In this document: positions 17,940-25,503 of the stretch, piece after piece
How the letters are laid out: each line of letters begins with the position of its first letter
Position numbering within the stretch: the first letter of the stretch is position 1
IMG/VR virus record: IMGVR_UViG_3300042862_000334
Span: 1 to 61,519 of that record
From: a virus
DNA length: 61,519 nucleotides
Strand: one strand, 5' to 3'
The notes under the pieces: generated by a model
Databases searched by the model: none
What the model saw: only the letters and a program-made list of their open reading frames with translations
Told to the model about the DNA's origin: nothing
Made by a program: the position numbers and the translations under genes

Positions 17940-17946
17940 AATAAAC

Positions 17947-18074
17947 GTTGCCTAACAAAGTGTATAAGCAATAGCCGTTAGGCGTTTCAAACTATTGCAG
18001 TTGTTAATATTTAATTTTCTACATCTAATCAAGTTCTGTGTTCGGCTACTGCTCATACACTCGACCGTTATGTG
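17947..18074. other. attC-like site 1.2
   Basis: R'' GTTGCCTAAC matches the complement of its cassette start TTAGGCAAC. Arms GTGTATAAGCAATAGCCG and CGGCTACTGCTCATACAC. Crossover G18067|TTATGTG. Confidence 0.85.
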
Positions 18075-18080
18075 TAATTG

Positions 18081-18932
18081 CTACCATTCCGTTCCAAATA
18101 AAGATTGCGCTTGTAAATCTTTTTCTTTTCTTTTTTCTTCCAACGCTTTTTTAATTCGTTCTTCAATCAAATTACAGTATTCATTTGATATTTCACTTCC
18201 AATCCAATTACGGTTGTTTAAAATACTCATTTTTGCAACTGTTCCGCTTCCCATAAAACAATCATAAACCAAATCACCTTCATTGCTCCAACTTAAAATG
18301 TGGTCATTTGCAAGTGCTTCTGGAAATACAGCAGGGTGTTCGCCTTTTTGTGGGGCTATATACCAATAGTTGTTTCTTCTGCTAAATTCCGCACTTGGTT
18401 TTCTACTCTCTATTTTATGTTCGCCAGTTACTAATCTTCTTCCTACTCCGCTTTTATCTTTGCCAAAAGAAGCATTTGGTTTGTCATAAATTAGATTTGT
18501 AGTATTTATTTTTCCTTTTGAAAACACGAACATATACTCAAAGTTTTGTGTATAGCATTTATTACTCCCTACTGCACCTCCACCATCTTTTATCCAAATC
18601 ATTGTGTCGTGTAAGTTGAATCCAATTTCTTTGAAATATAGTGCTTGTTTAAATGATGTTCCGCTTTCGTTTCCTTGAACAGTTGCATCCGAAATAACCC
18701 AAACTAATACCCCACCATCTTTGGTAATTCTAAACAACTCCTTTGCAATATCTTCAAAAGGGAAAGAATATCCATTGTAAGTTCTTAGTCCATCATAAGG
18801 TGGGCTTGTTACCGTTAAATCCACAAAGCAATCAGGCATCTTTGCCATTGTTTCTAAATTGCTTTCATTGTAATTCTTGTTTATATCAATCATATTTTTA
18901 AATTTTTCAAATTTATTTTTGCCATCGCTCAA
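18081..18932 (-). CDS. Cassette 1.3: N6-adenine/N4-cytosine DNA methyltransferase
   Basis: Beta-class order: catalytic TVTSPPYDGLRTY near residue 40 and SAM motif YDCFMGSGTVAKMSI near residue 235. The start may be internal (MIDINKNYNESN). The last 25 residues (IKKALEEKRKEKDLQAQSLF) are nearly identical to the tail of the methyltransferase in cassette 2.1 although the bodies differ, and the 5' flanks match too, so the two cassettes share ancestry by recombination. Probable restriction evasion. Confidence 0.9.
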   Translation of the reverse strand: MSDGKNKFEKFKNMIDINKNYNESNLETMAKMPDCFVDLTVTSPPYDGLRTYNGYSFPFEDIAKELFRITKDGGVLVWVISDATVQGNESGTSFKQALYFKEIGFNLHDTMIWIKDGGGAVGSNKCYTQNFEYMFVFSKGKINTTNLIYDKPNASFGKDKSGVGRRLVTGEHKIESRKPSAEFSRRNNYWYIAPQKGEHPAVFPEALANDHILSWSNEGDLVYDCFMGSGTVAKMSILNNRNWIGSEISNEYCNLIEERIKKALEEKRKEKDLQAQSLFGTEW

Positions 18933-18988
18933 AAAAGAAAAGAAAAAGTATTCCGTTTCAAATTGAACTTTCTGCTATTAAACCGCAA

Positions 18989-19086
18989 CTACACATAACA
19001 AGGTATTTGCAAAATTGCCCACCAACATTTGTGCTTAATTTGAAGTATCTGCAAGGGCAACTTCGCAAATACCCAACCGTTATCAC
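18989..19086. other. attC-like site 1.3
   Basis: R'' CTACACATAAC, arms GGTATTTGCAAAATTGCCC and GGGCAACTTCGCAAATACC, loop with CAACATTTGTG. Crossover G19079|TTATCAC. Confidence 0.85.
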
Positions 19087-19353
19087 TCAGCTTGGCGAGT
19101 CGGTTAAAAGAGATAACATTGCATCATATCCAAAAACCTGCTTTGTTGCTTCTTTTGTATCGTTTTCATCTGATTTTAGATTTAATGAATAGGAACTTCC
19201 GTAACAGGAAACCTTTTTATTTTCAGCATCTACTATACAAAATCCCGCAGAAACAGGATTTAAGTTTCTCATACTTGAATGCTCTACGAAACAAGGAAAT
19301 ATTATAATTCCGTTGTATTCTTTAATCTTAACATATTTTTGTTCTGTATTCAT
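19087..19353 (-). CDS. Cassette 1.4: unrecognised 88-aa protein
   Basis: Start at 19353 (MNTEQKYVKIKEYNGIIIF) preferred over 19386, which lies in the attC. Beta-rich with GFCIVDAENKKVSCYGSSY. Stop 8 nt from the crossover. Confidence 0.65.
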   Translation of the reverse strand: MNTEQKYVKIKEYNGIIIFPCFVEHSSMRNLNPVSAGFCIVDAENKKVSCYGSSYSLNLKSDENDTKEATKQVFGYDAMLSLLTDSPS

Positions 19354-19376
19354 ATTTAGTGGAATAAAAAGCCGAA

Positions 19377-19517
19377 GTGATAACAAATGATATAAAAGAT
19401 TTTCGGCTTGGTTTATAAATTTAATTTTTGGGTTTGTACTTTTTAATTTTGGTCTTAAACTGAAAGGTTCGGGATTTATCCTGCCGAAAAACCTCTCATA
19501 TCATCGACCGTTATAAG
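19377..19517. other. attC-like site 1.4
   Basis: R'' GTGATAAC complementary to its cassette start TTATCAC. Arms AATGATATAAAAGATTTTCGG and CCGAAAAACC then TCATATCATCG. Crossover G19510|TTATAAG. Confidence 0.8.
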
Positions 19518-19523
19518 AAATAG

Positions 19524-19724
19524 CTACTTTACGTTTTCAATCAAATCTATTTCAACTCGATGTTTAGTATGTGAGTGATAAGAATAATTAGTCAATACTT
19601 GCGTTTCTGTTTTATAACCTAAACGGCTATCTTTTACCTTTTCAATTAATTCTTTTTCAAATTCATTTTCGGCGTGCAAAACTATCTTTGCTTTACCTTG
19701 CCATATTACTACCTCTGTTTTCAT
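19524..19724 (-). CDS. Cassette 1.5: unrecognised 66-aa protein
   Basis: Beta-rich small protein (MKTEVVIWQGKAKIVLHAEN start). Stop 13 nt from the crossover. Shares its cassette with a second tiny ORF. Confidence 0.65.
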   Translation of the reverse strand: MKTEVVIWQGKAKIVLHAENEFEKELIEKVKDSRLGYKTETQVLTNYSYHSHTKHRVEIDLIENVK

Positions 19725-19737
19725 AATTCTATTTTGT

Positions 19738-19863
19738 TTATTTAGTTACTAATGTTGTTGCAAACCACATAAAGAATAATCTTGTATAGTTCTTACCGTT
19801 TACTTTATAAGTTGGAAATTTCTTAAAGCCCATCCATTGTGTGTGAAATTCTATTTTCATCAT
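19738..19863 (-). CDS. Cassette 1.5: possible 41-aa ORF
   Basis: Tandem ATGs at 19863, stop TAA 19738. MMKIEFHTQWMGFKKFPTYK and a hydrophobic FFMWFATTLV end. It lies between the 66-aa gene and the attC; fits a two-gene cassette. Confidence 0.5.
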   Translation of the reverse strand: MMKIEFHTQWMGFKKFPTYKVNGKNYTRLFFMWFATTLVTK

Positions 19864-19881
19864 ATTTAGTTTAAATTATCC

Positions 19882-19967
19882 GCTACTTCTTATAACAGCA
19901 ACTACAACTCACCAGCCGAAACTACTCACTGCATAGGCTGGCGTGATGTAGTTGCAAAACGTTAGAG
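19882..19967. other. attC-like site 1.5
   Basis: R'' GCTACTTCTTATAAC pairs with its cassette start TTATAAGAAATAGC. Arms GCAACTACAACTCACCAGCC and GGCTGGCGTGATGTAGTTGC. Crossover G19961|TTAGAG. Shortest site (86 bp). Confidence 0.85.
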
Positions 19968-20120
19968 CCGTTTAAGGGTGTTTACATTTACCGCAAAGAA
20001 TATTGCATTTACAACGATGTTGAGTATTCCGCTTGCAATTTTACCATCTACCAAAAAGTAAACACCCATACAAAATAGGATTACCTGAACAATCATTAGT
20101 GCTATTATGAACTTTCTCAT
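19962..20120 (-). CDS. Cassette 1.6: 52-aa two-helix membrane protein
   Basis: MRKFIIALMIVQVILFCMGV and GILNIVVNAIFFAV form two membrane segments. The TAA stop is the complement of the crossover TTA at 19962-19964. No inverse core is visible beyond 20120, so the terminal attC is probably lost and the gene is stranded in the phage genome. Confidence 0.65.
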   Translation of the reverse strand: MRKFIIALMIVQVILFCMGVYFLVDGKIASGILNIVVNAIFFAVNVNTLKRL

Positions 20121-20143
20121 TTTTAAATAATTTTTGTGTTTAA

Positions 20144-20341
20144 TTAATAATTTTCTTCAAGAACTGCCATCTGTAATTTTTCCAAAGCATTTTCGCTTAA
20201 AAATTGATAAACAGAATCGTCGTTAATTTTTACATCCATTATAGAGAATCCACCTTTGTAACCTGTTGTTGTGTCAGCTTTTTCATAATCTCCAATTACT
20301 TCAAAATTTACGTTGTCTAATTTAATGTTATGCGTTTCCAT
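20144..20341 (-). CDS. Unrecognised 65-aa protein
   Basis: METHNIKLDNVNFEVIGDYE start, acidic, first gene after the end of array 1. No family recognised. Confidence 0.6.
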   Translation of the reverse strand: METHNIKLDNVNFEVIGDYEKADTTTGYKGGFSIMDVKINDDSVYQFLSENALEKLQMAVLEENY

Positions 20342-20510
20342 TGTTTTTGTTTTTTAAAACTTCGTTAGCTGACTTTTCTAATGCTTCCGATTGTAGTTTG
20401 TTTATAAATTGGTTCTTTAAATCTTGTTGTTTTTCTTCTGAAATACTATCTAATATTCCTGTTTCTACGAAAAACCTAAATACTTTTTTTTTGATTTTAG
20501 GCGGTTTCTA
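20328..20510 (-). pseudogene. Open frame without a start codon
   Basis: A coding-like frame (VFRFFVETGILDSISEEK then LKNQFINKLQSEALEK) ends at TAA 20328 but has no ATG, GTG or TTG; it begins at a run of nine A on the coding strand just after the stop of the upstream gene. An indel in the A run, a frameshift from the upstream gene, or a lost start are all possible. Confidence 0.35.
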
Positions 20511-20814
20511 AATACTCTTCTTCTATTAACTTTTTTATATCTATGTCATTTAGGTCAGTGCAATCTTTTAATAGAGCTATAAACAGTTCTAATTGGTCTT
20601 GTGGAATTGCAAATCGCGCCAAAGAAAATGAAACATAGGGGAAACAGCTATCATCAAGTTCTACTTCTGCTAATTCACATCCAGAAATACCCTGCTTTTC
20701 GTGATAGTAAATATGAGTTATAGTATATTCATTATCTTTTTTAATCCATAAATGCTGTTTTATCTCTTGTGGCTTATTTTTGTCGTCTATGCAAATGACT
20801 TTAGGCTTGTTCAT
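20497..20814 (-). CDS. Unrecognised 105-aa protein
   Basis: Beta-rich N-terminus (MNKPKVICIDDKNKPQEIKQ) that could be an SH3-like barrel (HLWIKKDNEYTITHIYY), helical C-terminus. Function unknown. Confidence 0.65.
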   Translation of the reverse strand: MNKPKVICIDDKNKPQEIKQHLWIKKDNEYTITHIYYHEKQGISGCELAEVELDDSCFPYVSFSLARFAIPQDQLELFIALLKDCTDLNDIDIKKLIEEEYLETA

Positions 20815-21052
20815 TTTCCTTTTTAAAAATTTCTAATAGTTGTTTTATGTTATATGTTTTACCATTATTAAAATCATCTTCACTTTTAGCATATTTATTG
20901 TTATCATATTTATGCTGATAGTATTTTTTATCAATAAATGAAGCAAATTTTATAGCAAAATCTTCAGCTATTTTTTCACATTTTTCAGCATCTAACATTA
21001 AGTAGTGCTTATTTTCATAATTAAATTGTTCTTTAAGATTCATAACTCTCAA
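20801..21052 (-). CDS. Unrecognised 83-aa protein
   Basis: Contains KIAEDFAIKFASFIDKKYYQ, similar to a phrase in the protein at 14488-14709. A second possible start (MNLKEQF) lies 9 nt inside. Confidence 0.65.
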   Translation of the reverse strand: MRVMNLKEQFNYENKHYLMLDAEKCEKIAEDFAIKFASFIDKKYYQHKYDNNKYAKSEDDFNNGKTYNIKQLLEIFKKENEQA

Positions 21053-21296
21053 TTTTTTTTAAAACTTTTTTCCAATATTCTGTGGACTCTTCAATGTCAT
21101 TTACAAAATTCCCAGCATCTGATAGTATTGGTAAACTTGGACTTGCACTTATTATTTTTTTAACGGCGATTATTGCACATTGTTTGGCTGATTCTATATT
21201 TGAAGTTATCTCATAGCCGTCTTCACAACTTACCCAGCTATAATCTCTGAACATTTTTACTAATTCTTCAGCTTCTTGTTTTGGTGTTTTTATCAT
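21033..21296 (-). CDS. Unrecognised 87-aa protein
   Basis: MIKTPKQEAEELVKMFRDY start and SAKQCAIIAVKKIISASPSL; this K-Q-E-A/CAIIAV pattern is common in small Bacteroidota phage proteins. Role unknown. Confidence 0.7.
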   Translation of the reverse strand: MIKTPKQEAEELVKMFRDYSWVSCEDGYEITSNIESAKQCAIIAVKKIISASPSLPILSDAGNFVNDIEESTEYWKKVLKKIESYES

Positions 21297-21550
21297 TTTT
21301 TAGGTCTTTTTATACAACTATTTTCAAAATCTAACAAATCTGAATCTTCTCTTTCAGCTACATAGTGTGGCAATTCACACCATAGACCATCATCATCAGT
21401 GCAATAATAATTGGTAAACTCAAATACCCCATTAAATTCTTTTACTTCTGGTTTACTACACCAACCAATACATCTGTCATTATGTGGATGATTTTCTTCA
21501 GGTGCAACCCAATCTATCCAATCTGGTACTCTACTCCAATCTATTTTCAT
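21293..21550 (-). CDS. Unrecognised 85-aa Trp/Cys-rich protein
   Basis: MKIDWSRVPDWIDWVAPEEN start with HPHNDRCIGWCSKPE and YYCTDDDGLWCELPHY. Cys/His could bind metal. ATGA overlap with the next gene. Confidence 0.7.
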   Translation of the reverse strand: MKIDWSRVPDWIDWVAPEENHPHNDRCIGWCSKPEVKEFNGVFEFTNYYCTDDDGLWCELPHYVAEREDSDLLDFENSCIKRPKK

Positions 21551-21617
21551 AATTCTAATTTTAAATTTATTTTTTCGCGCATACGAGGCACGAGTGCTTA
21601 AAGATTAAAAAGACAGA

Positions 21618-21800
21618 CTAAAAATAACAGCTTTTAAACCGTCTATAATCATGTATATAAGCAGTACTTCTTTCTTCCTGTCCTTCAATTAAAGGAGCTG
21701 TGCTACCATCAATCCATATTTCAAAAGCTTTCTGCTCTTCTACAGGTAGTTCATCAATGAAGATGTATGGTATCTCCGAACCTTCTTTATATATTTTCAT
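21618..21800 (-). CDS. Unrecognised 60-aa protein
   Basis: Contains IDELPVEEQKAFEIWIDGST and RSTAYIHDYRRF. Overlaps the kinase gene by 4 nt. No known function. Confidence 0.65.
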   Translation of the reverse strand: MKIYKEGSEIPYIFIDELPVEEQKAFEIWIDGSTAPLIEGQEERSTAYIHDYRRFKSCYF

Positions 21801-22249
21801 AACTTTTTTAAATTACAATATTGTTGATATTGTTTTTCTATTATACTTTCATCTACTTTTCTTTTTCGACCCATATTACGAGTTAAAGCCTCTTTTAAAG
21901 TTACATCAAAGTAAACTACTTCTGTAGGTACTTTAAACTTTTCAAAGTTTTTTTGGTACTCTATGCGTAAATTAGTTGCATCGACTATAACATCTTTTCC
22001 GCGCTTTAACCAAAAACTTATAAGATTATCTTGAACAGCTGTTATTTGATTCTCTAAATAATTAAAATCATTTCTACTGTAGTATTCTGATATTGTATCT
22101 TCAAGATATCCATAATGAGCCTCTCTTAACTTATCTCTATTTACGACAATATACCTTTCTGGATTGTGTCTAACTGTTGTAGAAGCAAATGTACTTTTCC
22201 CACTTCCACTAATTCCACATAAAATTATTATTTTACTCATGTCTTCCAA
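21797..22249 (-). CDS. Polynucleotide/RNA 5'-kinase, T4 Pnk-like P-loop
   Basis: Walker A ILCGISGSGKSTFA, then VVNRDKLR, the DATNL motif and RNMGRKRKVDESIIEKQYQQ (lid arginines). These are the signatures of the kinase domain of T4 polynucleotide kinase; the phosphatase half is absent. With the phosphoesterase and RNA ligase directly upstream it would re-phosphorylate 5'-OH RNA ends before ligation. Start at 22249 (MEDMSK) or 22240 (MSK). Confidence 0.85.
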   Translation of the reverse strand: MEDMSKIIILCGISGSGKSTFASTTVRHNPERYIVVNRDKLREAHYGYLEDTISEYYSRNDFNYLENQITAVQDNLISFWLKRGKDVIVDATNLRIEYQKNFEKFKVPTEVVYFDVTLKEALTRNMGRKRKVDESIIEKQYQQYCNLKKL

Positions 22250-22847
22250 TAGTTAATTTATTTTTTAGTAGTTGTTGTATTAGCTCGTAAGAAAACAAGC
22301 TGTATTCTCCAAACATATTATAGTAAGCATCAATTCCAACATCCATACTTTTATATTTTCTTATTTCCTTAATTACAGGATTTTCATCTCCATGTAAATG
22401 TCCACTTAAATGAAATGCGCCGTCCTCTTGGTAATTCCAGCAAAATTGCGGGAAATGTGAACAGCAAATAATTTGACCTTCAATATTTAATTCTAAATAG
22501 TCTCCTAAATAAATAAGCTTATCACATTCATGCCAAGTAGAAAATAACTTTCCTCTGTTACAATGATTGCCAAAAAGCATAATAACATTTTTACAAACTA
22601 AACTATTTAAAAACTGTTCGTAGTTTTTATCTTGCATCATCGTATCCCCGCACAAAACAAGTAAATCATTCTCTCTTACGAGTTTATTAGTTTCAACTAT
22701 AATGTGGTCATTCATGTGTTCTACGCTGTCAAACTTTCTACCAAAGTCTATCACTGCCTTATGGTCTATGTGAAAATCTGACGAAAAATAAACCTTATCT
22801 ACATTTAAGGTTTGTTTTGGGTAGCTTGTTAATATTTTAACTTTCAT
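22233..22847 (-). CDS. Calcineurin-like phosphoesterase of the RNA-repair cluster
   Basis: 204 aa with VYFSSDFHIDH (DxH), VLCGDTMMQD (GD), IMLFGNHCNRG (GNH), CCSHFPQFCWN (H) and LSGHLHGDEN (GHxH), all five metal motifs. Placed between kinase and ligase genes with overlaps, so it may remove 3'-phosphate or 2',3'-cyclic phosphate from cleaved RNA, the job done by the Pnkp phosphatase in other repair systems. The substrate is inferred from context. Confidence 0.8.
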   Translation of the reverse strand: MKVKILTSYPKQTLNVDKVYFSSDFHIDHKAVIDFGRKFDSVEHMNDHIIVETNKLVRENDLLVLCGDTMMQDKNYEQFLNSLVCKNVIMLFGNHCNRGKLFSTWHECDKLIYLGDYLELNIEGQIICCSHFPQFCWNYQEDGAFHLSGHLHGDENPVIKEIRKYKSMDVGIDAYYNMFGEYSLFSYELIQQLLKNKLTIGRHE

Positions 22848-23827
22848 AACTTTTTATATTCTGGCTTAATTAATCTATATATCTGTTCATCTATTCTTTT
22901 ACCGTTTCTTAGAGAAAATAGGATATGTTTATATTTATAGTCTTTTATTATTTTGGCAAATTCTTTATCTGATTCTATATGTTTATATTTTAAATATTCT
23001 AATTTAATAGTAGATTCAAAAAAAGAGAATAAACCTATTAAATATTCCTCATACTCTCTAACAGAATTATAAAACTCATCTGGATATCCACTTAATAACT
23101 CTAAAATACTATCGCCGTTTCTCAAACAGTCCCAAACAGCTGTAGTTGACATTTGTGACATCATTTTGTGTAATCTCAAATATTCAGCTCCTTTTATTTT
23201 ACAACGCTCTCCGTTTGAAAATTTGACTACATATCCTTCTTCATTATCTTTTATATCCTCACATAGTTTTTCTAAAGGTGTATCTTTTCTGTGAATTCTT
23301 GCGTGAGGTAAAAGCCAACAATATATATCTTGTTCATCTCCTGTTTTAGTATTAAAAACTGCTGTTAAAATTACATCTTCATAATCTCCATAATCCACCA
23401 CAATTCTATTTTCTTTAAAAATTATTTCAAAACAGTATGTGTTATCTTTATCTAAAGATTTTAAATCATATTTTGAAAGTAATTCAAATCCTTTTATAGC
23501 CTGTTCAGAAGTAAAAGAACCTCTTGATGCAAAAACCCATTCGCCGCCAAAAAAGAATAAAATACCTAAAGAACCGTCGTATTTAGTATATATCTCATAA
23601 TCGTCAGTTACATTAGTTCTACCTTCAGATAAATTAAAAAACTTCTTAAAAGGTCTTGCAACTATATTTCCCGAATTATCTACAACAAGTCCACGACATT
23701 GTAAAGTTACTTCATCCCAAAGACCCTCATACTGCACTCTATCTGTATAATTGTAAACCGTTAAAGGTAATGTTGGATGAACTTGACTGTAAAGTAACCC
23801 ATCTGCTTCATATTGTTTTAAATTCAT
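22844..23827 (-). CDS. T4 Rnl1-like RNA ligase
   Basis: Nucleotidyltransferase motifs: IYTKYDGSLGILFFF (motif I, Lys nucleophile in KYDGS), WVFASRGSF, CFEIIFKENRIVVDY (IIIa), EEGYVVKFSNGERCKIKGAE (IV and V). 327 aa, near the size of T4 Rnl1 (374). Start context matches (QVHPTLPLTVYNYTDRVQY, as in Rnl1). It seals RNA breaks such as those made by host anticodon nucleases. First gene after the promoter at 23884-23915. Confidence 0.9.
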   Translation of the reverse strand: MNLKQYEADGLLYSQVHPTLPLTVYNYTDRVQYEGLWDEVTLQCRGLVVDNSGNIVARPFKKFFNLSEGRTNVTDDYEIYTKYDGSLGILFFFGGEWVFASRGSFTSEQAIKGFELLSKYDLKSLDKDNTYCFEIIFKENRIVVDYGDYEDVILTAVFNTKTGDEQDIYCWLLPHARIHRKDTPLEKLCEDIKDNEEGYVVKFSNGERCKIKGAEYLRLHKMMSQMSTTAVWDCLRNGDSILELLSGYPDEFYNSVREYEEYLIGLFSFFESTIKLEYLKYKHIESDKEFAKIIKDYKYKHILFSLRNGKRIDEQIYRLIKPEYKKL

Positions 23828-23847
23828 AATTCTTATTTTTAATTTAT

Positions 23848-23872
23848 TCGCCGCCTAAAAAACTAAAACAGC
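23848..23872 (+). repeat. Dispersed GC-core/A-tract motif in a 5' UTR
   Basis: CGCCGCCTAAAAAACTAAAA followed by CAGC, between the promoter and the RNA ligase start. Confidence 0.5.
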
Positions 23873-23883
23873 AATTTCTTCTG

Positions 23884-23915
23884 CAAATATACAACATTTA
23901 TCTCAATTAAACAAA
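23884..23915 (-). promoter_or_regulatory. Bacteroidota-type promoter of the RNA-repair cluster
   Basis: TTTG (23915-23912), 20 nt, TATATTTG (23891-23884) on the minus strand. Eleven nt upstream is the conserved element TTTAGACTCAATATAAATTA (about 23927-23948). Confidence 0.85.
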
Positions 23916-23970
23916 TGATTGGCGTAATTTATATTGAGTCTAAATAGGAGATGATTTCTTTTTACAATAT

Positions 23971-25320
23971 TTACAAAGGGGTTTTATAATTTAACGTATT
24001 AAGTTCTTTAAAATTAATACAAGGGTTTACTGAAAAACACTCGGTATGTCCTTGGAAATAATTTAAAGGTTTGTATTTATGTTTTTTATATTTATTTAGT
24101 ATATACTGTTCTAAACTTACACAATCAAAAACATTCCAAACTAAAACAGACACATCTTTTATCTCATAACCGCTTTGTTTTAACAAATCTTTTTTACGTT
24201 TTTTATAGTTTGAAGATATACCTAATTTCCAAAAAATTTCATTCTCATTAGAAAATTCCATAACATACAGTAAGCACTTCATTTCTTTAGAAGTCTCTAT
24301 CTCACCATTGGTTAAATCTTTTCTATAAGATGACATTATTTTAGCACATGTCGGACATCCTCCATTATTATCAACGTGATTATTAGGTCTTTGAAAAAAA
24401 GAACCGTGGTATTTACATATTATTTCAACACGTATTCTGTTATTTTTATAATCTACTTTAGAATAATTATACTTATCACCATGAACTTCTTTTGCTTTTT
24501 CTATAAATTTTTCAGTGTTACCTGTATTCCAACTAACTCTCTTAGCACATTTACTACATTGTTTCCCTCTTAGATGTTTTTGAGCCCTTTGTTTAACATT
24601 ACCATGTATTTCACAGAAATAGCTTATAACAGAATTTGTGTTTTTATAATCTGACAGGTCATAAATAAGGTTATTACCAAACTCTTGAAATCTCTTTAAC
24701 ATTTCTTCTTTTGATATACTATAATCAACACCTCTTTTTTCATAGGAGCATTTTTCACAATCAGACCCTCTTATGTGGGAGTGCCCATTTTGTATATACT
24801 CTCCATGAATAGGACAGATAATAGTTAAATGTTCGTCTAATCTTTTAAAATCGTGTACTAAAGAGTAATCAAATTTAAAATTATGTATTTCATTACTTTT
24901 TCGTATAAAATCCTCTTTTGTTGTTCTATTTATTTTAGCTCTACTTTCCAAACCACACTTAGGACATCTATCACCTCTATCCGAATGAGCACTAGGAGCT
25001 TGTTCAAATTCACCGTGTAAAGGACAGACTATTTTAATTTTTGTATTATTGTTGACATAAACTGATAAAGAATAATCATAAAAGTTATTATGTTTTTTAG
25101 AGGCTTTTAAAATCCATTCTTCTGTTGTTAGTTTTTTACTCTTAGTTAAAGGGACTATTTCATAATTAAAATACTTTGTGATTTTTTCTAACATTTTTTG
25201 ACTTACTCCAAATTTTTTGTATAGGTTCTGCTTACAGAACTTAAAATCAGTCTCTTGTTTTAAAATGTCTAATGTTTCAGGATTTATTATTAAAATCCAC
25301 TCTTCAAATGTTTTAGGCAT
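23971..25320 (-). CDS. Homing-type nuclease: zinc-finger repeats plus C-terminal GIY-YIG-like domain
   Basis: 449 aa. Four repeats of about 70 aa carry F/YDYSxxxY, I-C-x2-HG-x-F, H-x-x-G-x2-C-x2-C (for example VCPLHGEFEQAPSAH then CPKCG), treble-clef zinc fingers of the DUF723-like type. The C-terminus has LLYVMEFSNENEIFWKLGIS and later SLEQYILNKY, a T5orf172-type GIY-YIG variant with its Glu. It interrupts the polymerase-RNA ligase region and has its own promoter, as expected of a free-standing homing endonuclease. Confidence 0.8.
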   Translation of the reverse strand: MPKTFEEWILIINPETLDILKQETDFKFCKQNLYKKFGVSQKMLEKITKYFNYEIVPLTKSKKLTTEEWILKASKKHNNFYDYSLSVYVNNNTKIKIVCPLHGEFEQAPSAHSDRGDRCPKCGLESRAKINRTTKEDFIRKSNEIHNFKFDYSLVHDFKRLDEHLTIICPIHGEYIQNGHSHIRGSDCEKCSYEKRGVDYSISKEEMLKRFQEFGNNLIYDLSDYKNTNSVISYFCEIHGNVKQRAQKHLRGKQCSKCAKRVSWNTGNTEKFIEKAKEVHGDKYNYSKVDYKNNRIRVEIICKYHGSFFQRPNNHVDNNGGCPTCAKIMSSYRKDLTNGEIETSKEMKCLLYVMEFSNENEIFWKLGISSNYKKRKKDLLKQSGYEIKDVSVLVWNVFDCVSLEQYILNKYKKHKYKPLNYFQGHTECFSVNPCINFKELNTLNYKTPL

Positions 25321-25448
25321 ATTTTGACTTATAAAAACGCCAAAAACTTACTATCAACCAGAGCAGTGGTTTTCAAGTAAGTTTCAGCTATTATAATTTT
25401 TATATTTAAATTTGTTTTAAAATCAACCTGCTCGAAGAAATTAAAGCA

Positions 25449-25480
25449 CAAATATACGAAAAATATTTTAATTATCCAAA
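25449..25480 (-). promoter_or_regulatory. Bacteroidota-type promoter of the second homing endonuclease
   Basis: TTTG (25480-25477), 20 nt, TATATTTG (25456-25449). The spacer ends in TTTTCG as in the other endonuclease promoter at 10918-10949, and TTTACAATATTT flanks both. Confidence 0.85.
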
Positions 25481-25503
25481 TTATTTACAATATTTTTAAC
25501 ATC

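Larger units (their letters stand above)
16749..20120 (-). mobile_element. Integron-like cassette array 1 with decayed integrase
   Basis: From left to right: integrase remnant (16749-16916), attI-like site (crossover after G16969), cassettes 1.1 (16970-17696), 1.2 (17697-18067), 1.3 (18068-19079), 1.4 (19080-19510), 1.5 (19511-19961) and a terminal cassette 1.6 from 19962 without a visible attC. Each boundary is G|TTANRN, and each cassette except 1.6 ends in an imperfect palindrome. All genes point left, towards the integrase end. Confidence 0.85.
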
